The position numbers and the translations under genes were made by a program. Below the pieces are notes generated by a model. The model worked only from the letters and a program-made list of their open reading frames with translations. It searched no databases and was not told the DNA's origin. This document shows positions 11,154-22,748 of a stretch of DNA of 64,000 bases, piece after piece. This DNA is from Sympetrum striolatum (lineage: Eukaryota > Arthropoda > Insecta > Odonata > Libellulidae): positions 9,858,001 to 9,922,000 of the forward strand of contig OX388348.1 in assembly GCA_947579665.1 (NCBI GenBank), given 5' to 3'. The first letter of the stretch is position 1. Each line of letters starts with the position of its first letter.

Positions 11154-13160
11154 TCTAATTTCCTCTTCTTTGCCCTTATTCAGATCATTCCCTGAGGTAA
11201 CAAAGGATTTCTAAGGGATGCTGTAAGGATTCTAAGAGAGAAGGGACCGGATAAATCGTAAATATTATAACATATAAGTATCTTATAATAATCATATAGA
11301 TTAATGTTAGATTCGATTGTTGTAATTCGTCATTTTTATTGAATTTTGATATTGAATGAGATTATTTTCTTTTCTGTCTAATTTCCTCTTCTTTGCCCTT
11401 ATTCAGATCATTCCCTGAGGTAACAAAGGATTTCTAAGGAATGCTGTAAGGATTCTAAGAGAGAAGGGACCGGATAAATCGTAAATATTATAACAAATAA
11501 GTATCTTAAAATAATCATATAGATTAAAGTTAGATTCGCTTGGTGTAATTCGTCATTTTTATTGAATTTTGATATTGAATGAGATTATTTTCTTTTCTGT
11601 CTAATTTCCTCTTCTTTGCCCTTATTCAGATCATTCCCTGAGGTAACAAAGGATTTCTAAGGGATGCTTTAAGGATTCTAAGAGAGAAGGGACCGGATAA
11701 ATCGTAAATATTATAGCAAATAAGTATCTTATAATAATCATATAGATTAAAGTTAGATTCGCTTGGTGTAATTCGTCATTTTTATTGAATTTTGATATTG
11801 AATGAGATTATTTTCTTTTCTATCTAATTTCCTCTTCTTTGCCCTTATTCAGATCATTCCCTGAGGTAACAAAGGATTTCTAAGGGATGCTGTAAGGATT
11901 CTAAGAGAGAAGGGACCGGATAAATCGTAAATATTATTACAAATAAGTATCTTATAATAATCATATAGATTAAAGTTAGATTCGCTTGGTGTAATTCGTC
12001 ATTTTTATTGAATTTTGATATTGAATGAGATTATTTTCTTTTCTGTCTAATTTCCTCTTCTTTGCCCTTATTCAGATCATTCCCTGAGGTAACAAAGGAA
12101 TTCTAAGGGATGCTGTAAGGATTCTAAGAGAGAAGGGACCGGTTAAATCGTAAATATTATAACAAATAAGTATCTTATAATAATCATATAGATTAAAGTT
12201 AGATTCGCTTGGTGTAATTCGTCATTTTTATTGAATTTTGATATTGAATGAGATTATTTTCTTTTCTGTCTAATTTCCTCTTCTTTGCCCTTATTCAGAT
12301 CATTCCCTGAGGTAACAAAGGATTTCTAAGGGATGCTGTAAGGATTCTAAGAGAGAAGGGACCGGATAAATCGTAAATATTATAACAAATAAGTATCTTA
12401 TAATAATCATATAGATTAAAGTTAGATTCGCATGGTGTAATTCGTCATTTTTATTGAATTTTGATATTGAATGAGATTATTTTCTTTTCTGTCTAATTTC
12501 CTCACTTTTGCCCTTATTCAGATCATTCCCTGAGGTAACAAAGGATTTCTAAGGGATGCTGTAAGGATTCTAAGAGAGAAGGGACCGGATAAATCGTAAA
12601 TATTATAGCAAATAAGTATCTTATAATAATCATATAGATTAAAGTTAGATTCGCTTGGTGTAATTCGTCATTTTTATTGAATTTTGATATTGAATGAGAT
12701 TATTTTCTTTTCTGTCTAATTTCCTCTTCTTTGCCCTTATTCAGATCATTCCCTGAGGTAACAAAGGATTTCTAAGGGATGCTGTAAGGATTCTAAGAGA
12801 GAAGGGACCAGATAAATCGTAAATATTATAACAAATAAGTATCTTATAATAATCATATAGATTAAAGTTAGATTCGCTTGGTGTAATTCGTCATTTTTAT
12901 TGAATTTTGATTTTGAGTGACATTATTTTCTTTTCTGTCTAATTTCCTCTTCTTTGCCCTTATTCAGATCATTCCCTGAGGTTACAAAGGATTTCTAAGG
13001 GATGCTGTAAGGATTCTAAGAGAGAAGGGACCGGATAAATCGCAAATATTATAGCAAATAAGTATCTTATAATAATCATATAGATTAAAGTTAGATTCGC
13101 TTGGTGTAATTCGTCATTTTTATTGAATTTTGATATTGAATGAGATTATTTTCTTTTCTG
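11154..13160. repeat. G-to-O block, 9 monomers (m51-m59)
   Basis: m51 AACATATAAG, GATTAATG and CGATTGTTG (G-like); m52 AAGGAATGCTG with CTTAAAAT (H); m53 GCTTTAAGG with TTATAGC (I); m54 CTATCTAAT with TTATTAC (J); m55 GGAATTC with ACCGGTT (K); m56 GATTCGCATGG (L); m57 CTCACTTTTG with TTATAGC (M); m58 ACCAGAT with GATTTTGAGTGACATT (N); m59 GGTTACAAAGG, ATCGCAAAT and TTATAGC (O). Same order as HOR positions G-O, displaced 82 monomers (18,286 bp) from m133-m141. Confidence 0.87.
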
Positions 13161-14275
13161 TCTAATTTCCTCTTCTTTGCCCTTATTCAGATCATTCCCT
13201 GAGGTAACAAAGGATTTCTAAGGGATGCTGTAAGGATTCTAAGAGAGAAGGGACCGGATAAATCGTAAATATTATAACATATAAGTATCTTATAATAATC
13301 ATATAGATTAATGTTAGATTCGATTGTTGTAATTCGTCATTTTTATTGAATTTTGATATTGAATGAGATTATTTTCTTTTCTGTCTAATTTCCTCTTCTT
13401 TGCCCTTATTCAGATCATTCCCTGAGGTAACAAAGGATTTCTAAGGGATGCTGTAAGGATTCTAAGAGAGAAGGGACCGGATAAATCGTAAATATTATAA
13501 CATATAAGTATCTTATAATAATCATATAGATTAAAGTTAGATTCGCATGGTGTAATTCGTCATTTTTATTGAATTTTGATATTGAATGAGATTATTTTCT
13601 TTTCTGTCTAATTTCCTCACTTTTGCCCTTATTCAGATCATTCCCTGAGGTAACAAAGGATTTCTAAGGGATGCTGTAAGGATTCTAAGAGAGAAGGGAC
13701 CGGATAAATCGTAAATATTATAGCAAATAAGTATCTTATAATAATCATATAGATTAAAGTTAGATTCGCTTGGTGTAATTCGTCATTTTTATTGAATTTT
13801 GATATTGAATGAGATAATTTTCTTTTCTGTCTAATTTCCTCTTCTTTGCCCTTATTCAGATCATTCCCTGAGGTAACAAAGGATTTCTAAGGGATGCTGT
13901 AAGGATTCTAAGAGAGAAGGGACCAGATAAATCGTAAATATTATAACAAATAAGTATCTTATAATAATCATATAGATTAAAGTTAGATTCGCTTGGTGTA
14001 ATTCGTCATTTTTATTGAATTTTGATTTTGAGTGACATTATTTTCTTTTCTGTCTAATTTCCTCTTCTTTGCCCTTATTCAGATCATTCCCTGAGGTAAC
14101 AAAGGATTTCTAAGGGATGCTGTAAGGATTCTAAGAGAGAAGGAACCGGATAAATCGCAAATATTATAGCAAATAAGTATCTTATAATAATCATATAGAT
14201 TAAAGTTAGATTCGCTTGGTGTAATTCGTCATTTTTATTGAATTTTGATATTGAATGAGATTATTTTCTTTTCTG
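13161..14275. repeat. Partial D-E-N-O repeat (m60-m64)
   Basis: m60 AACATATAAG, GATTAATG and CGATTGTTG; m61 AACATATAAG with GATTCGCATGG; m62 CTCACTTTTG with TTATAGC and private GATAATTTT; m63 ACCAGAT with GATTTTGAGTGACATT; m64 ATCGCAAAT with TTATAGC and private AAGGAACCGG. It repeats the last four types of the preceding block with a hybrid monomer (m61) at the joint: AACATATAAG in its middle and the D marker after it. m61 is a likely crossover product. Confidence 0.8.
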
Positions 14276-16059
14276 TCTAATTTCCTCTTCTTTGCCCTTA
14301 TTCAGATCATTCCCTGAGGTAACAAAGGATTTCTAAGGGATGCTGTAAGGATTCTAAGAGAGAAGGGACCGGATAAATCGTAAATATTATAACAAATAAG
14401 TATCTTAAAATAATCATATAGATTAATGTTAGATTCGATTGTTGTAATTCGTCATTTTTATTGAATTTTGATATTGAATGAGATTATTTTCTTTTCTGTC
14501 TAATTTCCTCTTCTTTGCCCTTATTCAGATCATTCCCTGAGGTAACAAAGGATTTCTAAGGAATGCTGTAAGGATTCTAAGAGAGAAGGGACCGGATAAA
14601 TCGTAAATATTATAACAAATAAGTATCTTATAATAATCATATAGATTAAAGTTAGATTCGCTTGGTGTAATTCGTCATTTTTATTGAATTTTGATATTGA
14701 ATGAGATTATTTTCTTTTCTGTCTAATTTCCTCTTCTTTGCTCTTATTCAGATCATTCCCTGAGGTAACAAAGGATTTCTAAGGGATGCTGTAAGGATTC
14801 TAAGAGAGAAGGGACCGGATAAATCGTAAATATTATAGCAAATAAGAATCTTATAATAATCATATAGATTTAAGTTAGATTCGCTTGGTGTAATTCGTCA
14901 TTTTTATTGAATTTTGATATTGAATGAGATTATTTTCTTTTCTGTCTAATTTCCTCTTCTTTGCCCTTATTCAGATCATTCCCTGAGGTAACAAAGGATT
15001 TCTAAGGGATGCTGTAAGGATTCTAAGAGAGAAGGGACCGGATAAATCGCAAATATTATAACAAATAAGTATCTTATAATAATCATATAGATTAAAGTTA
15101 GATTCGCTTTGTGTAATTCGTCATTTTTATTGAATTTTGATATTGAATGAGATTATTTTCTTTTCTGTCTAATTTCCTCTTCTTTGCCCTTATTCAGGTC
15201 ATTCCCTGAGGTAACAAAGGATTTCTAAGGGATGCTGTAAGGATTCTAAGAGAGAAGGGACCGGATAAATCGTAAATATTATAACAAATAAGTATCTTAA
15301 AATAATCATATAGATTAATGTTAGATTCGATTGTTGTAATTCGTCATTTTTATTGAATTTTGATATTGAATGAGATTATTTTCTTTTCTGTCTAATTTCC
15401 TCTTCTTTGCCCTTATTCAGATCATTCCCTGAGGTAACAAAGGATTTCTAAGGAATGCTGTAAGGATTCTAAGAGAGAAGGGACCGGATAAATCGTAAAT
15501 ATTATAACAAATAAGTATCTTATAATAATCATATAGATTAAAGTTAGATTCGCTTGGTGTAATTCGTCATTTTTATTGAATTTTGATATTGAATGAGATT
15601 ATTTTCTTTTCTGTCTAATTTCCTCTTCTTTGCTCTTATTCAGATCATTCCCTGAGGTAACAAAGGATTTCTAAGGGATGCTGTAAGGATTCTAAGAGAG
15701 AAGGGACCGGATAAATCGTAAATATTATAGCAAATAAGAATCTTATAATAATCATATAGATTTAAGTTAGATTCGCTTGGTGTAATTCGTCATTTTTATT
15801 GAATTTTGATATTGAATGAGATTATTTTCTTTTCTGTCTAATTTCCTCTTCTTTGCCCTTATTCAGATCATTCCCTGAGGTAACAAAGGATTTCTAAGGG
15901 ATGCTGTAAGGATTCTAAGAGAGAAGGGACCGGATAAATCGCAAATATTATAACAAATAAGTATCTTATAATAATCATATAGATTAAAGTTAGATTCGCT
16001 TTGTGTAATTCGTCATTTTTATTGAATTTTGATATTGAATGAGATTATTTTCTTTTCTG
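14276..16059. repeat. 4-monomer tandem duplication (m65-m68 / m69-m72)
   Basis: Two adjacent 892-bp units, 14276-15167 and 15168-16059. Type order: CTTAAAAT + GATTAATG + CGATTGTTG; AAGGAATGCTG; TTTGCTCTT + TTATAGC + AAGAATC + GATTTAAG; ATCGCAAAT + GCTTTGTG. The private pair TTTGCTCTT plus AAGAATC in one monomer recurs exactly 892 bp later. The one clear difference seen is CAGGTCATT in m69. Confidence 0.92.
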
Positions 16060-18735
16060 TCTAATTTCCTCTTCTTTGCCCTTATTCAGATCATTCCCTG
16101 AGGTAACAAAGGATTTCTAAGGGATGCTGTAAGGATTCTAAGAGAGAAGGGACCGGATAAATCGTAAATATTATAACAAATAAGTATCTTATAATAATCA
16201 TATAGATTAAAGTTAGATTCGATAGTTGTAATTCGTCATTTTTATTGAATTTTGATATTGAATGAGATTATTTTCTTTTCTGTCTAATTTCCTCTTCTTT
16301 GCCCTTATTCAGATCATTCCCTGAGGTAACAAAGGATTTCTAAGGGATGCTGTAAGGATTCTAAGAGAGAAGGGACCGGATAAATCGTAAATATTATAAC
16401 ATATAAGTATCTTATAATAATCATATAGATTAAAGTTAGATTCGCTTGGTGTAATTCGTCATTTTTATTGAATTTTGATATTGAATGAGATTATTTTCTT
16501 TTCTGTCTAATTTCCTCTTCTTTGCCCTTATTCAGATCATTCCCTGAGGTAACAAAGGATTTCTAAGGGATGCTGTAAGGATTCTAAGAGAGAAGGGACC
16601 GGATAAATCGTAAATATTATAACAAATAAGTATCTTAAAATAATCATATAGATTAATGTTAGATTCGATTGTTGTAATTCGTCATTTTTATTGAATTTTG
16701 ATATTGAATGAGATTATTTTCTTTTCTGTCTAATTTCCTCTTCTTTGCCCTTATTCAGATCATTCCCTGAGGTAACAAAGGATTTCTAAGGAATGCTGTA
16801 AGGATTCTAATAGAGAAGGGACCGGATAAATCGTAAATATTATAACAAATAAGTATCTTATAATAATCATATAGATTAAAGTTAGATTCGCTTGGTGTAA
16901 TTCGTCATTTTTATTGAATTTTGATATTGAATGAGATTATTTTCTTTTCTGTCTAATTTCCTCTTCTTTGCCCTTATTCAGATCATTCCCTGAGGTAACA
17001 AAGGATTTCTAAGGGATGCTGTAAGGATTCTAAGAGAGAAGGGACCGGATAAATCGTAAATATTATAACATATAAGTATCTTATAATAATCATATAGATT
17101 AATGTTCGATTCGATTGTTGTAATTCGTCATTTTTATTGAATTTAGATATTGAATGAGATTATTTTCTTTTCTGTCTAATTTCCTCTTCTTTGCCCTTAT
17201 TCAGATCATTCCCTGAGGTAACAAAGGATTTCTAAGGAATGCTGTAAGGATTCTAAGAGTGAAGGGACCGGATAAATCGTAAATATTATAACAAATAAGT
17301 ATCTTATAATAATCATATAGATTAAAGTTAGATTCGCTTGGTGTAATTCGTCATTTTTATTGAATTTTGATATTGAATGAGATTATTTTCTTTTCTGTCT
17401 AATTTCCTCTTCTTTGCCCTTATTCAGATCATTCCCTGAGGTAACAAAGGATTTCTAAGGGATGCTGTAAGGATTCTAAGAGAGAAGGGACCGGATAAAT
17501 CGTAAATATTATAACAAATAAGTATCTTAAAATAATCATATAGATTAAAGTTAGATTCGCTTGGTGTAATTCGTCATTTTTATTGAATTTTGATATTGAA
17601 TGAGATTATTTTCTTTTCTGTCTAATTTCCTCTTCTTTGCCCTTATTCAGATCATTCCCTGAGGTAACAAAGGATTTCTAAGGGATGCTTTAAGGATTCT
17701 AAGAGAGAAGGGACCGGATAAATCGTAAATATTATAACAAATAAGTATCTTATAATAATCATATAGATTAAAGTTAGATTCGCTTGGTGTAATTCGTCAT
17801 TTTTATTGAATTTTGATATTGAATGAGATTATTTTCTTTTCTGTCTAATTTCCTCTTCTTTGCCCTTATTCAGATCATTCCCTGAGGTAACAAAGTATTT
17901 CTAAGAGATGCTGTATGGATTCTAAGAGAGAAGGGACCGGATAAATCGTAAATATTATAGCAAATAAGTATCTTATAATAATCATATAGAATAAAGTTAG
18001 ATTCGCTTGGTGTAATTCGTCATTTTTATTGAATTTTGATATTGAATGAGATTATTTTCTTTTCTGTCTAATTTCCTCTTCTTTGCCCTTATTCAGATCA
18101 TTCCCTGAGGTAACAAAGGATTTCTAAGGGATGCTGTATGGATTCTAAGAGAGAAGGGACCGGATAAATCGTAAATATTATAGCAAATAAGTATCTTATA
18201 ATAATCATATAGAATAAAGTTAGATTCGCTTGGTGTAATTCGTCATTTTTATTGAATTTTGATATTGAATGAGATTATTTTCTTTTCTGTCTAATTTCCT
18301 CTTCTTTGCCCTTATTAAGATCATTCCCTGAGGTAACAAAGGATTTCTAAGGGATGCTGTAAGGATTCTAAGAGAGAAGGGACCAGATAAATCGTAAATT
18401 TTATAACAAATAAGTATCTTATAATAATCATATGGATTAAAGTTAGATTCGCTTGGTGTAATTCGTCATTTTTATTGAATTTTGATATTGAATGAGATTA
18501 TTTTCTTTTCTGTCTAATTTCCTCTTCTTTGCCCTTATTTAGATCATTCCCTGAGGTAACAAAGGATTTCTAAGGGATGCTGTAAGGATTCTAAGAGAGA
18601 AGGGACCAGATAAATCGTAAATTTTATAACAAATAAGTATCTTATAATAATCATATCGATTATAGTTAGATTCGCTTGGTGTAATTCGTCATTTTTATTG
18701 AATTTTGATATTGAATGAGATTATTTTCTTTTCTG
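16060..18735. repeat. Mixed block m73-m84, related to 40.8-43.0 kb
   Basis: m73 GATAGTTG; m74 AACATATAAG; m75 CTTAAAAT with GATTAATG; m76 AAGGAATG with CTAATAGAG; m77 AACATATAAG with GTTCGATTCG; m78 AAGGAATG with AGAGTGAAGG; m79 CTTAAAAT; m80 GCTTTAAGG; m81 and m82 TGTATGG, TTATAGC and GAATAAAG; m83 CTTATTAAG, ACCAGAT, AAATTTTA and CATATGG; m84 CTTATTTAG, ACCAGAT and AAATTTTA. m77-m80 match m184-m187 (107 monomers on) and m82-m84 match m191-m193 (109 on), so the later copy gained two monomers. m81-m82 is a single-monomer duplication. Confidence 0.82.
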
Positions 18736-20519
18736 TCTAATTTCCTCTTCTTTGCCCTTATTCAGATCATTCCCTGAGGTAACAAAGGATTTCTAAGGGA
18801 TGCTGTAAGGATTCTAAGAGAGAAGGGACCGGATAAATCGTAAATATTATAGCAAATAAGTATCTTATAATAATCATATAGATTAAAGTTAGATTCGCTT
18901 GTTGTAATTCGTCATTTTTATTGAATTTTGATATTGAATGAGATTATTTTCTTTTCTGTCTAATTTCCTCTTCTTTGCCCTTATTCAGATCATTCCCTGA
19001 GGTAACAAAGGATTTCTAAGGGATGCTGTAAGGATTCTAAGAGAGAAGGGACCAGATAAATCGTAATTATTATAACAAATAAGTATCTTATAATAATCAT
19101 ATAGATTAAAGTTAGATTCGCTTGGTGTAATTCGTCATTTTTATTGAATTATGATTTTGAGTGACATTATTTTCTTTTCTGTCTAATTTCCTCTTCTTTG
19201 CCCTTATTCAGATCATTCCCTGAGGTAACAAAGGATTTCTAAGGGATGCTGTAAGTATTCTAAGAGAGAAGGGACCGGATAAATCGTAAATATTATAGCA
19301 AATAAGTATCTTATAATAATCATATAGATTAAAGTTAGATTCGCTTGGTGTAATTCGTCATTTTTATTGAATTTTGATATTGAATGAGATTATTTTCTTT
19401 TCTGTCTAATTTCCTCTTCATTGCCCTTATTCAGATCATTCCCTGAGGTAACAAAGGATTTCTAAGGGATGCTGTAAGGATTCTAAGAGAGAAGGGACCG
19501 GATAAATCGTAAATATTATAACAAATAAGTATCTTATAATAATCATATAGATTAAAGTTAGATTCGCTTGGTGTAATTCGTCATTTTTATTGAATTTTGA
19601 TATTGAATGAGATTATTTTCTTTTCTGTCTAATTTCCTCTTCTTTGCCCTTATTCAGATCATTCCCTGGGGTAACAAAGGATTTCTAAGGGATGCTGTAA
19701 GGATTCTAAGAGAGAAGGGACCGGATACATCGTAAATATTATAACAAATAAGTATCTTATAATAATCATATAGATTAAAGTTAGATTCGCTTGGTGTAAT
19801 TCGTCATTTTTATTGAATTTTGATATTGAATGAGATTATTTTCTTTTCTGTCTAATTTCCTCTCTTTTGCCCTTATTCAGATCATTCCCTGAGGTAACAA
19901 AGGATTTCTATGAGATGCTGTAAGGATTCTAAGAGAGAAGGGACCGGATAAATCGTAAATATTATAGCAAATAAGTATCTTATAATAATCATATAGATTA
20001 AAGTTAGATTCGCTTGGTGTAATTCGTCATTTTTATTGAATTTTGATATTGAATGAGATTATTTTCTTTTCTGTCTAATTTCCTCTTCTTTGCCCTTATT
20101 CAGATCATTCCCTGGGGTAACAAAGGATTTCTAAGGGATGCTGTAAGGATTCTAAGAGAGAAGGGACCGGATAAATCGTAAATATTATAACAAATATGTA
20201 TCTTATAATAATCATATAGATTAAAGTTAGATTCGCTTGGTGTAATTCGTCATTTTTATTGAATTTTGATATTGAATGAGATTATTTTCTTTTCTGTCTA
20301 ATTTCCTCTCTTTTGCCCTTATTCAGATCATTCCCTGAGGTAACAAAGGATTTCTAAGAGATGCTGTAAGGATTCTAAGAGAGAAGGGACCGGATAAATC
20401 GTAAATATTATAGCAATTAAGTTTCTTATAATAATCATATAGATTAAAGTTAGATTCGCTTGGTGTAATTCGTCATTTTTATTGAATTTTGATATTGAAT
20501 GAGATTATTTTCTTTTCTG
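18736..20519. repeat. Mixed block m85-m92
   Basis: m85 TTATAGC; m86 ACCAGAT with ATTATGATTTTGAG (as in module P); m87 GTAAGTATTC with TTATAGC; m88 TTCATTGCCC; m89 CCTGGGGTAAC with GGATACATCG; m90 CTCTCTTTTG, TATGAGATG and TTATAGC; m91 CCTGGGGTAAC with AAATATGTATC; m92 CTCTCTTTTG, AAGAGATG and TTATAGC. m89-m90 and m91-m92 are two copies of one dimer, since CCTGGGG is otherwise absent. Confidence 0.8.
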
Positions 20520-22748
20520 TCTAATTTCCTCTCTTTTGCCCTTATTCAGATCATTCCCTGAGGTAACAAAGGAATTCTAAGGGATGCTGTAAGGATTCTT
20601 AGAGAGAAGGGACCGGATAAATCGTAAATATTATAGCAAATAAGTATCTTATAATAATCATATAGATTAAAGTTAGATTCGCTTGGTGTAATTCGTCATT
20701 TTTATTGAATTTTGATATTGAATGAGATTATTTTCTTTTCTGTCTAATTTCCTCTTCTTTGCCCTTATTCAGATCATTCCCTGAGGTAACAAAGGATTTC
20801 TAAGGGATGCTGTAAGGATTCTAAGAGAGAAGGGACCAGATAAATCGTAAATATTATAACAAATAAGTATCTTATAATAATCATATAGATTAAAGTTAGA
20901 TTCGCTTGGTGTAATTCGTCATTTTTATTGAATTTTGATTTTGAGTGACATTATTTTCTTTTCTGTCTAATTTCCTCTTCTTTGCCCTTATTCAGATCAT
21001 TCCCTGAGGTAACAAAGGATTTCTAAGGGATGCTGTAAGGATTCTAAGAGAGAAGGGACCGGATAAATCGTAAATATTATAGCAAATAAGTATCTTATAA
21101 TAATCATATAGATTAAAGTTAGATTTGCTTGGTGTAATTCGTCATTTTTATTGAATTTTGATATTGAATGAGATTATTTTCTTTTCTGTCTAATTTCCTC
21201 TTCTTTGCCCTTATTCAGATCATTCCCTGAGGTAACAAAGGATTTCTAAGGGATGCTGTAAGGATTCTAAGAGAGAAGGGACCGGATAAATCGTAAATAT
21301 TATAACAAATAAGTATCTTATAATAATCATATAGATTAAAGTTAGATTCGATTGTTGTAATTCGTCATTTTTATTGAATTTTGATATTGAATGAGATTAT
21401 TTTCTTTTCTGTCTAATTTCCTCTTCTTTGCCCTTATTCAGATCATTCCCTGAGGTAACAAAGGATTTCTAAAGGATGCTGTAAGGATTCTAAGAGAGAA
21501 GGGACCGGATAAATCGTAAATATTATAACAAATAAGTATCTTATAATAATCATATAGATTAAGTTAGATTCGCTTGGTGTAATTCGTCATTTTTATTGAA
21601 TTTTGATATTGAATGAGATTATTTTCTTTTCTGTCTAATTTCCTCTTCTTTGCCCTTATTCAGATCATTCCCTGAGGTAACAAAGGATTTCTAAGGGATG
21701 CTGTAAGGATTCTAAGAGAGAAGGGACCGGATAAATCGTAAATATTATAACAAATAAGTATCTTAAAATAATCATATAGATTAAAGTTAGATTCGCTTGG
21801 TGTAATTCGTCATTTTTATTGAATTTTGATATTGAATGAGATTATTTTCTTTTCTGTCTAATTTCCTCTTCTTTGCCCTTATTCAGATCATTCCCTGAGG
21901 TAACAAAGGTTTTCTAAGGGATGCTTTAAGGATTCTAAGAGAGAAGGGACCGGATAAATCGTAAATATTATAACAAATAAGTATCTTATAATAATCATAT
22001 AGATTAAAGTTAGATTCGCTTGGTGTAATTCGTCATTTTTATTGAATTTTGATATTGAATGAGATTATTTTCTTTTCTGTCTAATTTCCTCTTCTTTGCC
22101 CTTATTCAGATCATTCCCTGAGGTAACAAAAGATTTCTAAGGGATGCTGTAAGGATTCTAAGAGAGAAGGGACCGGATAAATCGTAAATATTATAACAAA
22201 TAAGTATCTTATAATAATCATATAGATTAAAGTTAGATTCGCTTGGTGTAATTCGTCATTTTTATTGAATTTTGATATTGAATGAGATTATTTTCTTTTC
22301 TGTCTAATTTCCTCTCTTTTGCCCTTATTCAGATCATTCCCTGAGGTAACAAAGGATTTCTAAGGGATGCTGTAAGGATTCTAAGAGAGAAGGGACCGGA
22401 TAAATCGTAAATATTATAGCAAATAAGTATCTTATAATAATCATATAGATTAAAGTTAGATTCGCTTGGTGTAATTCGTCATTTTTATTGAATTTTGATA
22501 TTGAATGAGATTATTTTCTTTTCTGTCTAATTTCCTCTTCTTTGCCCTTATTCAGATCATTCCCTGAGGTAACAAAGGATTTCTAAGGGATGCTGTAAGG
22601 ATTCTAAGAGAGAAGGGACCAGATAAATCGTAAATATTATAACAAATAAGTATCTTATAATAATCATATAGATTAAAGTTAGATTCGCTTGGTGTAATTC
22701 GTCATTTTTATTGAATTTTGATATTGAATGAGATTATTTTCTTTTCTG
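20520..22748. repeat. 10-monomer tandem duplication, unit 1 (m93-m102)
   Basis: Order: CTCTCTTTTG + GGAATTC + GATTCTTAGAG + TTATAGC; ACCAGAT + GATTTTGAGTGACATT; TTATAGC + GATTTGCTTGG; CGATTGTTG; near-consensus m97, 222 bp with one A lost; CTTAAAAT; AAAGGTTTTC + GCTTTAAGG; AAAAGATTTC; CTCTCTTTTG + TTATAGC; ACCAGAT. The unit repeats immediately downstream with the same order. It is 2,229 bp because of the 1-bp loss in m97. Confidence 0.93.
21412..21633. repeat. 222-bp monomer with 1-bp deletion (m97)
   Basis: One A is missing from the GATTAAAGTTAG region (p147-157). Its partner in the 10-monomer duplication, m107, has full length, so the loss came after that duplication or was not copied. Confidence 0.92.
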
